DNA of 64,000 nt from Halichondria panicea (Eukaryota; Porifera; Demospongiae; Suberitida; Halichondriidae): NCBI RefSeq assembly GCF_963675165.1, contig NC_087385.1:6056912-6120911 (forward strand). The letters run 5' to 3'. The notes beneath the pieces are model-generated. The model ran no database searches. It worked only from the letters and a program-made list of their open reading frames with translations, and was not told where the DNA came from. The translations under genes and the position numbers were made by a program. Below, one piece after another: positions 33,884-53,116 of this stretch (positions are counted from its first letter, which is position 1; every line of letters begins with the position of its first letter).

Positions 33884-36800
33884 TTATGATGGGGTGGTGC
33901 TGCCGGAGCTCAGCCAAGGTTGTAGGCTCTTCTCAGCTCCATTGCCGCCAAACTGCTGACTCAGCACATCACTCTCGTCCCCCATACTGATATCAGGTAT
34001 AAAAGTGGGTGTGATCACAGTGGGTGTCCCTGGGAGGAAATTCTGTGTGGGCGTGAGGAAGTGTGATGGTCCGGCAGACTCGGTCATAAAAGTGGGTGTG
34101 GTTATTGAAGGGAGTCTAGCAGGCATCTGGTTGGTTGATGAAGGGAATCTGGGGTTGCTCTCCATTGCTATTGTAACACCTCCTTCCTCAGCACCACTGT
34201 CAGAGGAGTGCCAGCTGGAGGCAGAGTCTTGACTCAGCTTGTCCTCGATCGACACGAGAGAGCTGTCTAGGAACGGCAAGACCTGTGTGTGTAGTGTGTA
34301 GTGTATAGTGTGTGTGCGGTGACAGTGTGTGTGTGCATGTGTGCGTGTGGATATTTGATATCTAGTGTACATGACATATATCAGTAGATGTCCAGGCAAA
34401 CAGTTTACCTATGTTGTACCCACAGCTCTTTAATTACAGTCACTATCAGTTAACTTGACTGACCTGTTCCTCATCGCTGGAACCCCAGTCGGAGCTCTGT
34501 AGGGAGGTGGTGGGTTGGGCAGTGAGTGGAGAGGGGTGTATCTTGCTCGTGGACTGCTGACGCTGCTGCTGGCTTGTCTGCTGGTCTGACAATTTCTGAG
34601 AGTGTTTCGTCTTTTTTTTGGATGAGCTCTGAGCACCTGCTGTTTGAGTGACAATAATAAATTTGGGCCTCAATAGCTCAGAGTAGTATATATTTAGAAA
34701 GGCTTACATACATGTACCTTACATGAAACTATATTTGTGTTGCTATTAAACTACCTATCAGGGAGGAACAATCCCACACACCCACCTTGATCAGCCCGTG
34801 GTGTCTTCCCTCCCGTTCCTTCACTGGGTGTGGTCCCACTAGAGCGGGAGGGGGCAGTCTTGGGGGTGGTGTTGGTGGAGCGTTTCTTGGGTGGCGGCTT
34901 GACGGGAATGTCCTCCAATGGGTGGGCGGGGCCACCTGGGTCCAGGATCACTTCCCCACTGTCCACGCTCATGATCACCCTCTACAAGTGGTGAGCAACA
35001 TGTGATACTGATTCATTATAGTACGTGCATCTATTGATCTGAATTGCCTATAATTATGTGTTTAAAATGAACTCACTGGTCTGATACGAGGTCGAGACAT
35101 GAGCTTCTTCCGCTGGTTAGCAGCTACCTCACATGCCCAGAATATCCTCTCTGCAAGCAAGAATGATTATCTATATACATGTACAGTACCACTTCAGTGC
35201 TCCTGACAGGACGTATAAGGCTAAGCTACGAGAACATTAGCCCCAGAACACTAGCCCCACAACACAATGCAGATCGAAATAGTTAAACATATTTTAACAG
35301 CCGTAACTTTAGCACCGTTGATCCAATGTCAACATTTTTATGATTTCTAAGTGCTTGGAAGGATACCTTTCAAATGAATGTGTTTAAACCCAAAATTTCG
35401 TCGGAGCCATAATTTGTCATTTTTCGGCTTTGGACCATGGGCTATTATTCATGGTATGGCCAAATCGACCAAAAATGTTATCTCTTAAATATGAACTTTG
35501 ATGATACCATTTGAAAGGTCTCCTTCTAAGCTTTCATAAAATCATAAAATGGTTGATAATGGATCCACGGAATTCAAGTTATGGCAGCTGAAAGAGTCCC
35601 CCGAACCACATTAAACAGCGTTGTACATGTTGAACATATATACAGCCATAACTTTAGTGCTGTAGAACCAATGTTAAAATTTTTATAATTTTCTTGAAGC
35701 TTAGAAGGAGGCCTTTGTGGGAAGATCCTCAACAATGCTCTCAAGAGACTACATAATATCACAGTACACTCACCGAAGTCTTCCTCGTTCCTACTTCGGT
35801 GCAGGTAGATCCACACCTTCCTAGAGCCATCGTAACGAACGCACGGGTCCTTCTCATAATGGAGTCTGTCCAGGGCACCACTCACGGCATTGTTCAACTG
35901 CATGCATCAACATGTGCAAAAGCATTAATCAAACAAATCTTAACTGTACAGTTAGTGTTTGTCAACGCAATTTCTAAATCCAAAGTTGGGTAAATTTTTT
36001 TATAATACTATGGATCGATATAAACTGTGTCAGGAGTTGGCTCCTGACTGTGCACTAGGAACATAATGCTACAATACATGCTGTAAACATACACACACAA
36101 GTATTCATGATACCTGACTGTCGGACACATTGTCAGAGAGGTACTGGGAGTCCTGCACCAGGACACACAGCTACAAGCAAAACAATAAACAAGGGTAACA
36201 CTTCAGTACACACATTGCTATATAGCTCACATCAATTCTTGTTCCTTCTCCATTGGGTAGTCTGGAGGTGGCATCACGCACTGCAGGGATATGGTATATG
36301 ATATACAGTGACAATAGAGCTATAGGGTTCTCACCGAGTGAGAGTATAGTGACACAGGTGGGTCGCTCGGGTATGAGAAGGGCGTGGCCTCGGGCCTTGC
36401 TGCTCGCCTCCCTCTTGGTGGAACGAGAGCCCTACAACAGGAAGGGGGTCACGATGGTAGGAGGAGGGGGACATGGATAAGTATAAAACAAATAAAGCAA
36501 TGTCAGGCTATGGGTAAGGATCTCTCACATGATAAACTGAATCAAAATCACAGGGAAAACAACTAAGATCTCGCATAATTTTATACATAATAACATACTT
36601 TGACAGGCCCAACTGGTGCCTCAAAGCCATGCACCATGTAGGTAAAGGACTTCTGAGGGGAGGCATAGCGATCCCTTTCCTGCAGTGGGGAGATTACCAT
36701 TACAACCATACTGGACTATTTAGGAGGACTGGAAACAGTTTCTGGGGGCTGAGATTTATCACTAACAGTACTGTATTGCTGCATAGAACAGCTAGTACAC

Positions 36801-39563
36801 AAAATAGTACTCCACATACCAGTTGTTGGAATTTCATGATCTCCTTTGGAGAGCAAGACCTGAAAGTGAATCGAGTCCATCTGCAGAATTGGAAAAAGTC
36901 ATATGATACAGTTGGAGAATCACATGACTATCAAATGATACTCACACATGAGGAGGCGGAGGCTCGTACTCTGAATAATCCACCACGGGCTATAAGAGCA
37001 AAAAAGTGTGTGCGTATACATACAAAGAAGTAGCGCTCAAAAGTAATAAACAGCCAATGATATTAACAACGCATACATGTATCCAATTAGGGCATCACAT
37101 GATCACTCACGAGAATTTTGGGCAGGCTCTGTAGCCAGTGATCGCAGAGAATGAGCAGATCCACATCATTGTCTCTACCAGCCCCTGAGCAGGAAAGAGG
37201 GAGGTAATATCTTAACATACATACAACAATGGACACTCTTACCGATCCACTTCCAGTGGTCTATTCTGTCCCGGAACTCAATGACAGGTATGAAGTGAGC
37301 CAGAGGAGAGAACGAGGACACAGCTGCAGAGAGAGAGGATATGTATATAGAAATTATAGTCATTAAAACAACTAACACACTGACCTCCCACTTCAGCAGC
37401 TAGATAGCAGATGGCAGAGAGAGTGAGCTGGGACCAGTTAGGGCGCCTCCTACCCCACACACAGCAGGACACCTCAGGAGACCTCTGGGTAGTGAAACAA
37501 TACCTACTGAGTGATGGATAACTAGGTGCACACACATAAATTGCCTGCCAATTTTAATACTGTTTCCCAACAAAATTGTACCAACTTGCACTACAGTATA
37601 CTTACCATAGCATGCCTCACATACTTCACCAGCTGCAAGGGTTAAAATTCACAGTCATTACACATAGCATATATAGCATATAATAACACGAACCTTGCTC
37701 AGTTCTCCCTTCCCATCTAGATTATCTGTGAAGATGTGTCTTAGTAGAGAAAAGAAACTCATAAACTTGGCCACCGGGAGTGGTCCCTCGATCCTGAGAG
37801 AATGAAAAGACATGCCTAAAAATAAACAAAAATGAAAGAGATTGGAACCAGGAAATACAGAAGAGAAACGCATGGCATAATGAGTGAAGTCCATACAACA
37901 CACGTACTGCCTCTGGCGACAGTGAGAACACACCTGACTGGCTCTAGTGGCGGGTCAGCTGTTGAGCCAGTATTGTCCAGTGGTCGATACGCCTCGTACA
38001 CGGCCTGGTGGGCGTCAGTATTCACATCCATCCCTGCATCATGAGGTAATAACATGGTTGGATGTGTACGTATGTACAGTGTATATGTGCACACTCACCT
38101 TCCACTCTTTGCAAAGATCGAGACCTGTGCAAGACTGGTTGGGCCACACCCACTTCCTGATCTGTTTTCAGCCTCTTACTGACCGCATGTTGTTTGTCTC
38201 TCACTCTTCTCCTCGAAAAACCTGCACAACAGTGAAACACAAAACAGGATTGTAATATTAGGATAAGAGCTCTATTGGGTACAGCTGTAACAGTTAGTGT
38301 TTGCTTACTTCTACTATAGTCGAGGTTCTGTCTTGTCTCCAGACCTTTCACTGCTTGTTCGGCACTTGTCTGCGAGTGGAGACCGACATGCAGTTAATAA
38401 TTATGTTAATTCCCCGGCGGCCTGATAAAGTACCTTATTCATCTTTCTCTTAGTTCTGTGGATTTGCAACATCTGTCTGTACTCATCATCAGTGACGACA
38501 GTATCGTCTGTGATCTGATTGGCTGGTTCTTCCTCGTCTGACGACATATACGCGCTACCTTGATCACACTCTTTCCTTATCTCGTGCAACAACCTACATT
38601 ACAAACTCCTTCCTTCATGTCCTTTATACTTCCTACAATAAATGTTTAAATACAATACCAGCCAAGGGACTTAGAGGTTTCCTGCTGCACTTCAAAACAT
38701 GATTTTTTTGTTAAAATTTATTTGGGCCATAATTTACACACCTAGTGAATGTGGACTCCCTCCTCCTCTGACCGGCTGGTTTCTCTGTGTCTCTGCTTGA
38801 GGAGAGGTTCTCCAGTGCCCCTGAGAATAGTGCCTCCTGCAGTAGGTGTTGTCTTGACAATAACAGCTCCCTCAGAATGGCCACATAGCGGGCCTGCTGA
38901 CTCAGCTATATAGTGTGGGGGGAGGGATCGTAACTAAGTGCATGTACATATATTGGGCTACCTTATACTGGTGCTGTTTCAGCTGTACAAGGTGTTGCTG
39001 TGAGGCCACGACCTCAGGGGAGAGAGAACCATCTGTAGTGTATAGCAAAAAAAGTGTAAAATAGTGTCGTGAAAAAAAAAGAAGAATAAACTAACAATGC
39101 ATTTTTTCCCAAAGTTTCTGGATAGGATTGCCAAATCTCACGTTGCCACCGGAGAATAGCAGTCTGTGGGTGTGGAAAATGAGTTTACATAACGACCACA
39201 ATTGATACTAACGTACGTTAGCAACGCACTGTGACTGTTACGGAAAAACAAAACGCACTTGAGCATGTCTTTGTCTGGTTGAGGGTGGTCTCCCTTGGTT
39301 TGAGGTAGCAATGCTTCAAGCCTTGTCCGCTCTTCCTCTGTTAGTACATTGTCCCATGTGTTCCCACTGAGGACCTCAGAGAATATGTGGCTCTAGGGGG
39401 AATGTTAGTGAGCATGATTTTCCAACAGTGCTGGCTTATTAGGCTACCATACATCTTCTAGAAGACAGGCTGGGACATTCAGTTGCTCTCCTCCCAATGA
39501 AATAGCTTCCATCTTGGTAGAGCATTGCAGAATAGGGTCACTTTGGCTTTCAGTATCATCCAT
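33884..39563 (-). CDS. NFRKB: NFRKB, subunit of the INO80 chromatin-remodelling complex
   Basis: Nuclear INO80 subunit that binds the deubiquitinase UCHL5. Twenty-five coding exons: 39563-39453, 39392-39259, 39163-39096, 39032-38962, 38905-38742, 38593-38434, 38369-38309, 38221-38099, 38033-37934, 37793-37694, 37632-37606, 37484-37385, 37323-37243, 37184-37111, 36989-36946, 36880-36820, 36679-36599, 36431-36335, 36280-36231, 36170-36114, 35897-35774, 35150-35077, 34981-34786, 34639-34464, 34282-33884. The sum is 2733 nt, or 910 aa. Residues about 25-95 match the DEUBAD domain (SEVLSGNTWDNVLTEEER, LLFSGGNVRFGNPIQKLW). Residues about 490-640 match the winged-helix-like domain (VRDATSRLPNGEG, NNAVSGALDRLHYEKDPCV, IYLHRSRNEEDF). 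The Ser/Pro/Thr-rich tail is shorter than in vertebrates (about 1300 aa). One exon is only 27 nt. The start follows the sole suitable ATG. Confidence 0.92.
35270..35720. repeat. Fold-back interspersed repeat in an NFRKB intron
   Basis: Shares GCCATAATTTGTCA through CGGCTTTGGACCATGG with the SECISBP2 intron element, in opposite orientation. It has the same arms (AAAGGTCT, CTAAGCTTTC) around a palindromic centre near 35445. Confidence 0.8.
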
Positions 39564-39834
39564 ACTTCTTAGCTTTTAATTTTAGGGGGTTGACACGTGG
39601 GTACTTGGAGGTCAGAGATCAAAGTTCAGAAGTTGGTGGGTGTGGAAGGGGTGGGGGAAGTTAGTGTACGTACTGTAGTTGAGTGCGGTTAAGGAGTTCC
39701 GGTTGCGGTGGCCGGCCAGCCACTCCGGATATGATTCAAGATCCAGTCTAGTCGAGTCGAGTCGAGTCGATCTTGTCCTCGATCCTGTGATTCCGGGATT
39801 CCATAAGCAGGAGTTCTCTGCCGGAACTATAACT
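39564..39834. promoter_or_regulatory. Divergent promoter region between NFRKB and the PNT-only gene
   Basis: 271 bp separate the two start codons. The stretch includes a (TCGAG)n run at 39751-39770 in the probable 5' UTR of the plus-strand gene. The two genes probably share regulatory DNA. Confidence 0.5.
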
Positions 39835-40346
39835 ATGCTCGAAGAAACAGCAGACAAACTTCCATCAGGTAGGTCATTTGAAATAATCTAGACTGATCAA
39901 TATAATATTATCTATATAAATATGTACCTTGTATAGAATAATAGCCTTCACATTGCAATAATTTGTATGCATTGTGTTGGATGTGATTTCTAAAACCGTG
40001 GCAGCGTTAATTGCTGTTTTGCAATGACAATAATCCACTTACTCCCTCCCCTCCTATCTGTCTCTCTCTCTCTCTCTGTCTTCTCTATGCAGACCCGAGA
40101 TGCTGGACTCGTGAACATGTCACAGTGTGGCTAAAGTCCTCCACTGTTCGATACAGACTGGAAGATGTGCAATCTGAACGTTTCCCTATGAATGGCAAAG
40201 GCCTACTGCTCATGACCAAGGACATGTTTGTGTATCGTGTCTGTGAGGGTGGCGGTATCTTGTATGAAGACTTACAACTGAAATTACAGAGGGTGTTCAA
40301 AGAATGTCTAAAACAAGTGTCGGGTAATGCCCAAACTGTCACATGA
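39835..40346 (+). CDS. Stand-alone Pointed (SAM_PNT) domain protein, ETV6/TEL-like
   Basis: Two exons, 39835-39868 and 40093-40346, give 95 aa. Almost the whole protein, residues about 12-88, is a Pointed domain: CWTREHVTVWLKSS, ERFPMNGKGLLLMTKDMFVY, GGGILYEDLQLKLQRVFKE. MNGKGLLLMTK with F-Y-R and ILYE is closer to the ETV6/TEL PNT than to the ETS1/GABPA type. There is no DNA-binding ETS domain; the stop comes soon after the PNT. The frame stays open upstream of the ATG but has no earlier ATG. PNT-only proteins are known (Drosophila Mae/Edl), where they bind and modulate PNT-bearing ETS factors. That role here is inference, helped by the neighbouring ETS gene, which has its own, different PNT domain. 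Confidence 0.85.
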
Positions 40347-40687
40347 AAATCACACGCACTTATTTGCGGAGAAGGGACTTAACTCTGTGTAATTGTTTCC
40401 TGTTGACAGTTTTCATTCTTGTTCCATTTCCTTTTTTATTTTATTTCACACCTGTGATGAATCTACTATTCTCTCTGTATAATTATACCATTTCCTTTAT
40501 GATGTCGGGTGTACGTCTACAATGCATAATTCATGCAGTGTATAATTGTAATGAAATTTGATATCAAAAGGATGTCGTATACGTACATGTCATGTCCTGA
40601 ATAATTATAAATGATCGTGAAGAGTAATAATTAGTCGTAATCATAAGAAATAAGTAATATAACAGAGACTGTAAGTTACAATAATGC
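40347..40687. other. Convergent 3' UTRs, AT-rich
   Basis: AT-rich sequence between the stop of the PNT-only gene and the stop of the ETS gene. No separate gene was seen. Confidence 0.5.
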
Positions 40688-41756
40688 TTATTGCGATGAC
40701 GGTAATACATTTGCCATAGAGAATACAGGATGATAGAGAGCTTGTAGTACATTCATAGCTGCAGGGTCTGGTGTTGCTATAGAGGGTGGTGTTTGCTCCA
40801 GCTTTACTGTGGTGGAGGGTTGAGGGGAGGGTGTGTGCTGTGTGGAGGAGGGAGGAGAGGGAAGACTGGTGGCTTTCACAAGAGTACCGAGATCTTGAAC
40901 TGTACAGCTCTCCACAGTGTTTGGTAGTGCCTCTAATTTCGCAACGTTGTGATAAGAGTTGGTGTTGGCTATGGCAGGTTGTTGATGCTCATCAGAGCTG
41001 CTTCTTGAAACAGTGCTAGGATCACTGCCAAGGTATTTTGCAATTGTGTCAAAGTTGAACTGGTACACATATCGCTTCCCATGAACTTTGTGCATAATCT
41101 TTTTATCGTAGTAATATCGTATTGCACGACTGAGCTTGTCATAATTCATTGCCGGCTTTCGTTTGCGATTCCCCCAGAGTGTGGAGACAGCCTCAGGATC
41201 GAGCAGCTTGAACTCTCCATCTCCTCCGGCCCAGTTGATAATGTTAGAGTATTTGCTGTCTTGCAAGAGCTCGTACAGAAACTGCCACAGTTGAATTTGT
41301 CCTGCAGGTAACAAGTATAACACACTGTCTTAGTGATTGTTCATTCAATCGGATAATTATTATTGTGTGCTAACTCTATTAAACAGGTACAACCTTCAAT
41401 ATCCTTTTTCTACAATCATGATAATTATACGACTAACTAGGACCACATTCAGACAAATGAAAATGAGGACAATGCTTATGTTAGCAGCATTTCCTTTAGG
41501 AGAATGTTGAATAGAACATTTGAGTATAGAATCAGTAACTTTTTCTATTACTGTTTACCCAAGAATCTACTCGGGTAACAGTGTAGTATTCACTTGAAAC
41601 AGACAAAGCTGACTTCCTTTGAAACCTAATAGCTTCCTGTAACTCTCATGAAAACTTCCTGGCTCATGTATCAGCACTACCTCAAACAACCTCTCATTGT
41701 TATTAACTATTCACATGACGATACATAGCATTACACACATTGCACACACTGCACAC

Positions 41757-41813
<57 letters not shown>

Positions 41814-44053
41814 CACACACACTGCACACACACACACACTGCACACACACACACACACTGCACATACCTTGTTGATTTGTTGAAGGGGAGAGTGGAGTAG
41901 CTGGAGTCTGACTGGGATCTTCCTGCACTGTCATCATGGGGATATTGATAGGAGGGGGACGATAGGCTCCACTATGGCTGGAGGTGTGAGGTGGTTGGGG
42001 GGAGGGTGTGGGAGAAGTGTGGGAGTGGGTGGGGGACGGTGTGACACCAGGCCGGCTAGGTACAGAAAGTGAGCGTTGCATTGGGTTTGCACTGGCAGAA
42101 AGTTTCAAAACGTCGGCTATCGTAAGAGAGGAGCCCAATGTGGGTGGTGTTGACATAGTATACCTGCTCTCTGCAGCGGATACTTGGGGTAGAGCAAAGG
42201 TGGATGAGATGGCAGTGTGTGTTGGTGTGAACACTGTGGTGCTCCTGAGGTGGCTCTGTGCAGCCAATGCAGCAGCATTCATCATTGCAGAGTAGGCACT
42301 CCAGTCTGTATTCAACTGCTCAAGAGAAGATACATCTGCAGGGGGAGAATCATTGTATAAAAAAAGTTGAGGGTAACATAAGTTTGTTATGGCTTTCATG
42401 CTGCTTAGGGAGTCGCTTTGCATCACATGCACAATTCTTAGGAAACTAGCAGGATGCTAGGTTCGGACAAAGGAAATGGAGGTCAGTGGGTACAGAGGAA
42501 GTGCCAACATAACAGGAAGTTGACATCTAACAATAACTGGCCAGTCTTTTGACCACTTATGGGAGGACAATGCACTAAAATGTGCCCTCAGGAGATTAAG
42601 TTAATGTAGACATCAACAACACATGAACTTGGAGAATCCCTACCAGTAATTGAGGATACTGTGGGTGCTGTAGATGTCAAAGGAATAGGCAAGCTTGTCA
42701 AGGGCATAGGGTTTCTCAAGAGTTGAGGATTCACTGGAAAAAAAAAACAGAATATTAAGATAATGATAGTAGTAAGGGATTGTTTGGGGCTATGCTTGCT
42801 GACGTTATGTCAGAGGAATTTGGTCAAGAGAAGGAAGTCTGCACGGATAATTTCCCCTTGTATTGTATTCTAGGTAGGAAACAATTGGGCGAGCCATACA
42901 ATCGCCCCTAAGCTCTTCGCACAAAGCGGAAAGCTGCTACCCTAATAGATCTCCCACGTACAACTGCCCATGTAGGGGGCCTTTTCCTGAGGCCCACCAA
43001 CAAGGAAGCAATAATTCGCTTAAGTAGGAAATTAAACTAAGTGTGAACAATGAATACCTGAAAAATTCCAACTTACAGAATAGTCCAGAGTTTTGTAATT
43101 GAGATTTGTACATTGCCTCCTGTGACTGCTTCTGAAACCCTGCAATAAATATATAATGTTATAAATGTGTGCACAGCATTATTGTGTTGTATATACTTAC
43201 GAAGTAGAGAAGAATAATCCGATACTGAGTTAGGCCATAGGCAGGTAGGCCACATTCCAAAACCAGGTACCTTCACATCTGGGTCAGGTTTAGCGTCAGC
43301 CTTTGATAAGCCAGCAACAGCTGCATTAAAACAATCATATTAATTATCACCATTTCCTGATTTTGTAGCTACTAAATAACGCTATCTTTTCCTATAAGGA
43401 AATATGAATATCACACATGTCACCATGGCAGTATAAGGAAGTTTGTGTGCGTATAGCTATGCAGCTATCCCATTTCCTCACCACTTTTTGCCCTAAGCAG
43501 GTTCAGATGAGAATACAGGATATCTCCAGTGAATGGAGGTGCTCTGCTCAGGAATTCCTCTTTACTAAGGCTGCACAGCTGAGGACCAGAGAAGGAAAAG
43601 TTGCACAAATTGATTTGGCTCATGTCAAACTCCTTTGCTGCCCAGTTTAACCATTGGCAGACATTCCTTTGTGTCCATTGCATTGGGTCTGAAAAAACAG
43701 TGCAAGCAGTTAATAAGAGAGTGCAGTGCAGTTAATAATTATTATTAGTGTTAACCAGTTCTGCATGCACTGTCATTTATTCAAGACAAGATACAAACTG
43801 AGAAATGCAAGCCCTCCAACTCACCAGAAGGAAGTTCTTCACTATCAGTTGGCTTTGGTTCATTCCTGTCTGCAAGGGCCGGTCTTTTCGGCACATGATT
43901 CAGCTCCGAGCTTGTGTCATTAGCTGGTCTCTTTCGATTGAACAATGATACATTCACTTGAGCATCAATTTGCTGAGATTCCATGTGCTTGGTAACTTCC
44001 AGCTCCAATGGTGAAGAGATGCTATGTCTTCTTGTTCTTACTTTTGCAGCCAT
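40688..44053 (-). CDS. ETS-family transcription factor with PNT and ETS domains (ERG/FLI-like DNA-binding domain)
   Basis: Seven exons: 44053-43825, 43688-43482, 43320-43201, 43139-43077, 42733-42644, 42335-41868, 41301-40688. The sum is 1791 nt, or 596 aa. Residues about 77-145 are a Pointed domain ([45 protein letters not shown]). The middle is rich in Pro, Ser and Thr. Residues about 393-485 are the ETS domain: [53 protein letters not shown]. The recognition-helix arginines (SRAIRYYYD) are present. [11 protein letters not shown] fits ERG/FLI/ETS1 better than ELF, SPI or ETV6. After the ETS domain about 110 residues remain. The first exon carries basic patches and RKRP, a possible nuclear signal. 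The start ATG at 44053 has no upstream in-frame ATG before a stop. Confidence 0.92.
41740..41866. repeat. (CA)n microsatellite with TGCACA interruptions in an ETS intron
   Basis: Long CA runs are broken by regularly spaced TGCACA, immediately next to the donor of the 42335-41868 exon. Confidence 0.95.
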
Positions 44054-44504
44054 TGAAATCACAGTGAGCTCTTAAACCACAGTAGTGAAGAATAGTGAAG
44101 TTGTGTAGATTTATATTGAGTATAATTTTGTAAAAGCTGAGGCTAGCTAGCAATATGCAGTAGCTCCAAATTCTGGTGAATGGCCTTTTATTATGACATG
44201 GCACAGGAAGGATGTAATTAAAGACATTGTGCATTCTGCGGTTGATTGTTGTCAGTCGACAGTGACCTTCCTTCCGGTACCTTGCTGTAAACTGCTGCTG
44301 TGATTATTATATGACATGTGGGTGTGTGTTGTGAGCTGCATCAGAGTGGAACGGTGCAGCTGCCAACCATTGCCCCTCTTTCCACTGCACTGTACTGTAG
44401 CTATAGCTAGCTGTAGTACTGAGCTGTGTGGCAAGGAGTAAAAGTCATGGCACAAAGCGTAATTCTTTTTGTGTGATTCTGGCTTGCTGTGATTAATTTT
44501 GCTC
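44054..44504. promoter_or_regulatory. Divergent promoter region between the ETS gene and the Na+/K+-ATPase
   Basis: 451 bp between two divergent start codons. No core promoter element could be fixed by eye. Confidence 0.45.
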
Positions 44505-52797
<8,293 letters not shown>

Positions 52798-53116
52798 GTG
52801 TGCGGACCTATCAGTCCCGAGGCCTATATCGTGCCCCTATACAGCCTTCAGTATTCTATTCAGCAGATGCTAACCACCTATTGTCAAGTAACTCATTTTA
52901 CAATTCAGAAAACTTTATGGCTATGTACTAGTGTATAATGGTATGTGTTATTCCTTATGTGCTATTATCAAACTAGAAAGGGTATTATGATTAGCCAGTG
53001 GAGGAATGACAGAGTATTCAGAAAGAGGGGGTGGGGCTGGGCCTAGCTAGCTGACAAATGAGATATTTGCCAATTTGGCCACGTGTGCTTTCTCTCAACC
53101 ACGTGGAGTAGTCAAG
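52798..53116. other. Short intergenic region between the ATPase and TOMM70
   Basis: 319 bp between co-directional genes. Positions 53061-53082 (ATATTTGCCAATTTGGCCAC) match part of the SECISBP2 fold-back repeat, a small remnant. Confidence 0.5.

Noticed and set aside
41697-41900. ORFs of THTHTH or VCVCVC in the ETS intron (also 50478-50826)
   Set aside because: Translations of CA microsatellites.
42840-43020. Possible small structured RNA in the ETS intron (runs such as GGGGGCCTTTTCC)
   Set aside because: No consistent cloverleaf or box motifs could be built by eye.
52798-53116. ATPase and TOMM70 as one operon
   Set aside because: They are co-directional and 319 bp apart, but there is no trans-splicing signal or functional link, and close spacing is general in this window.
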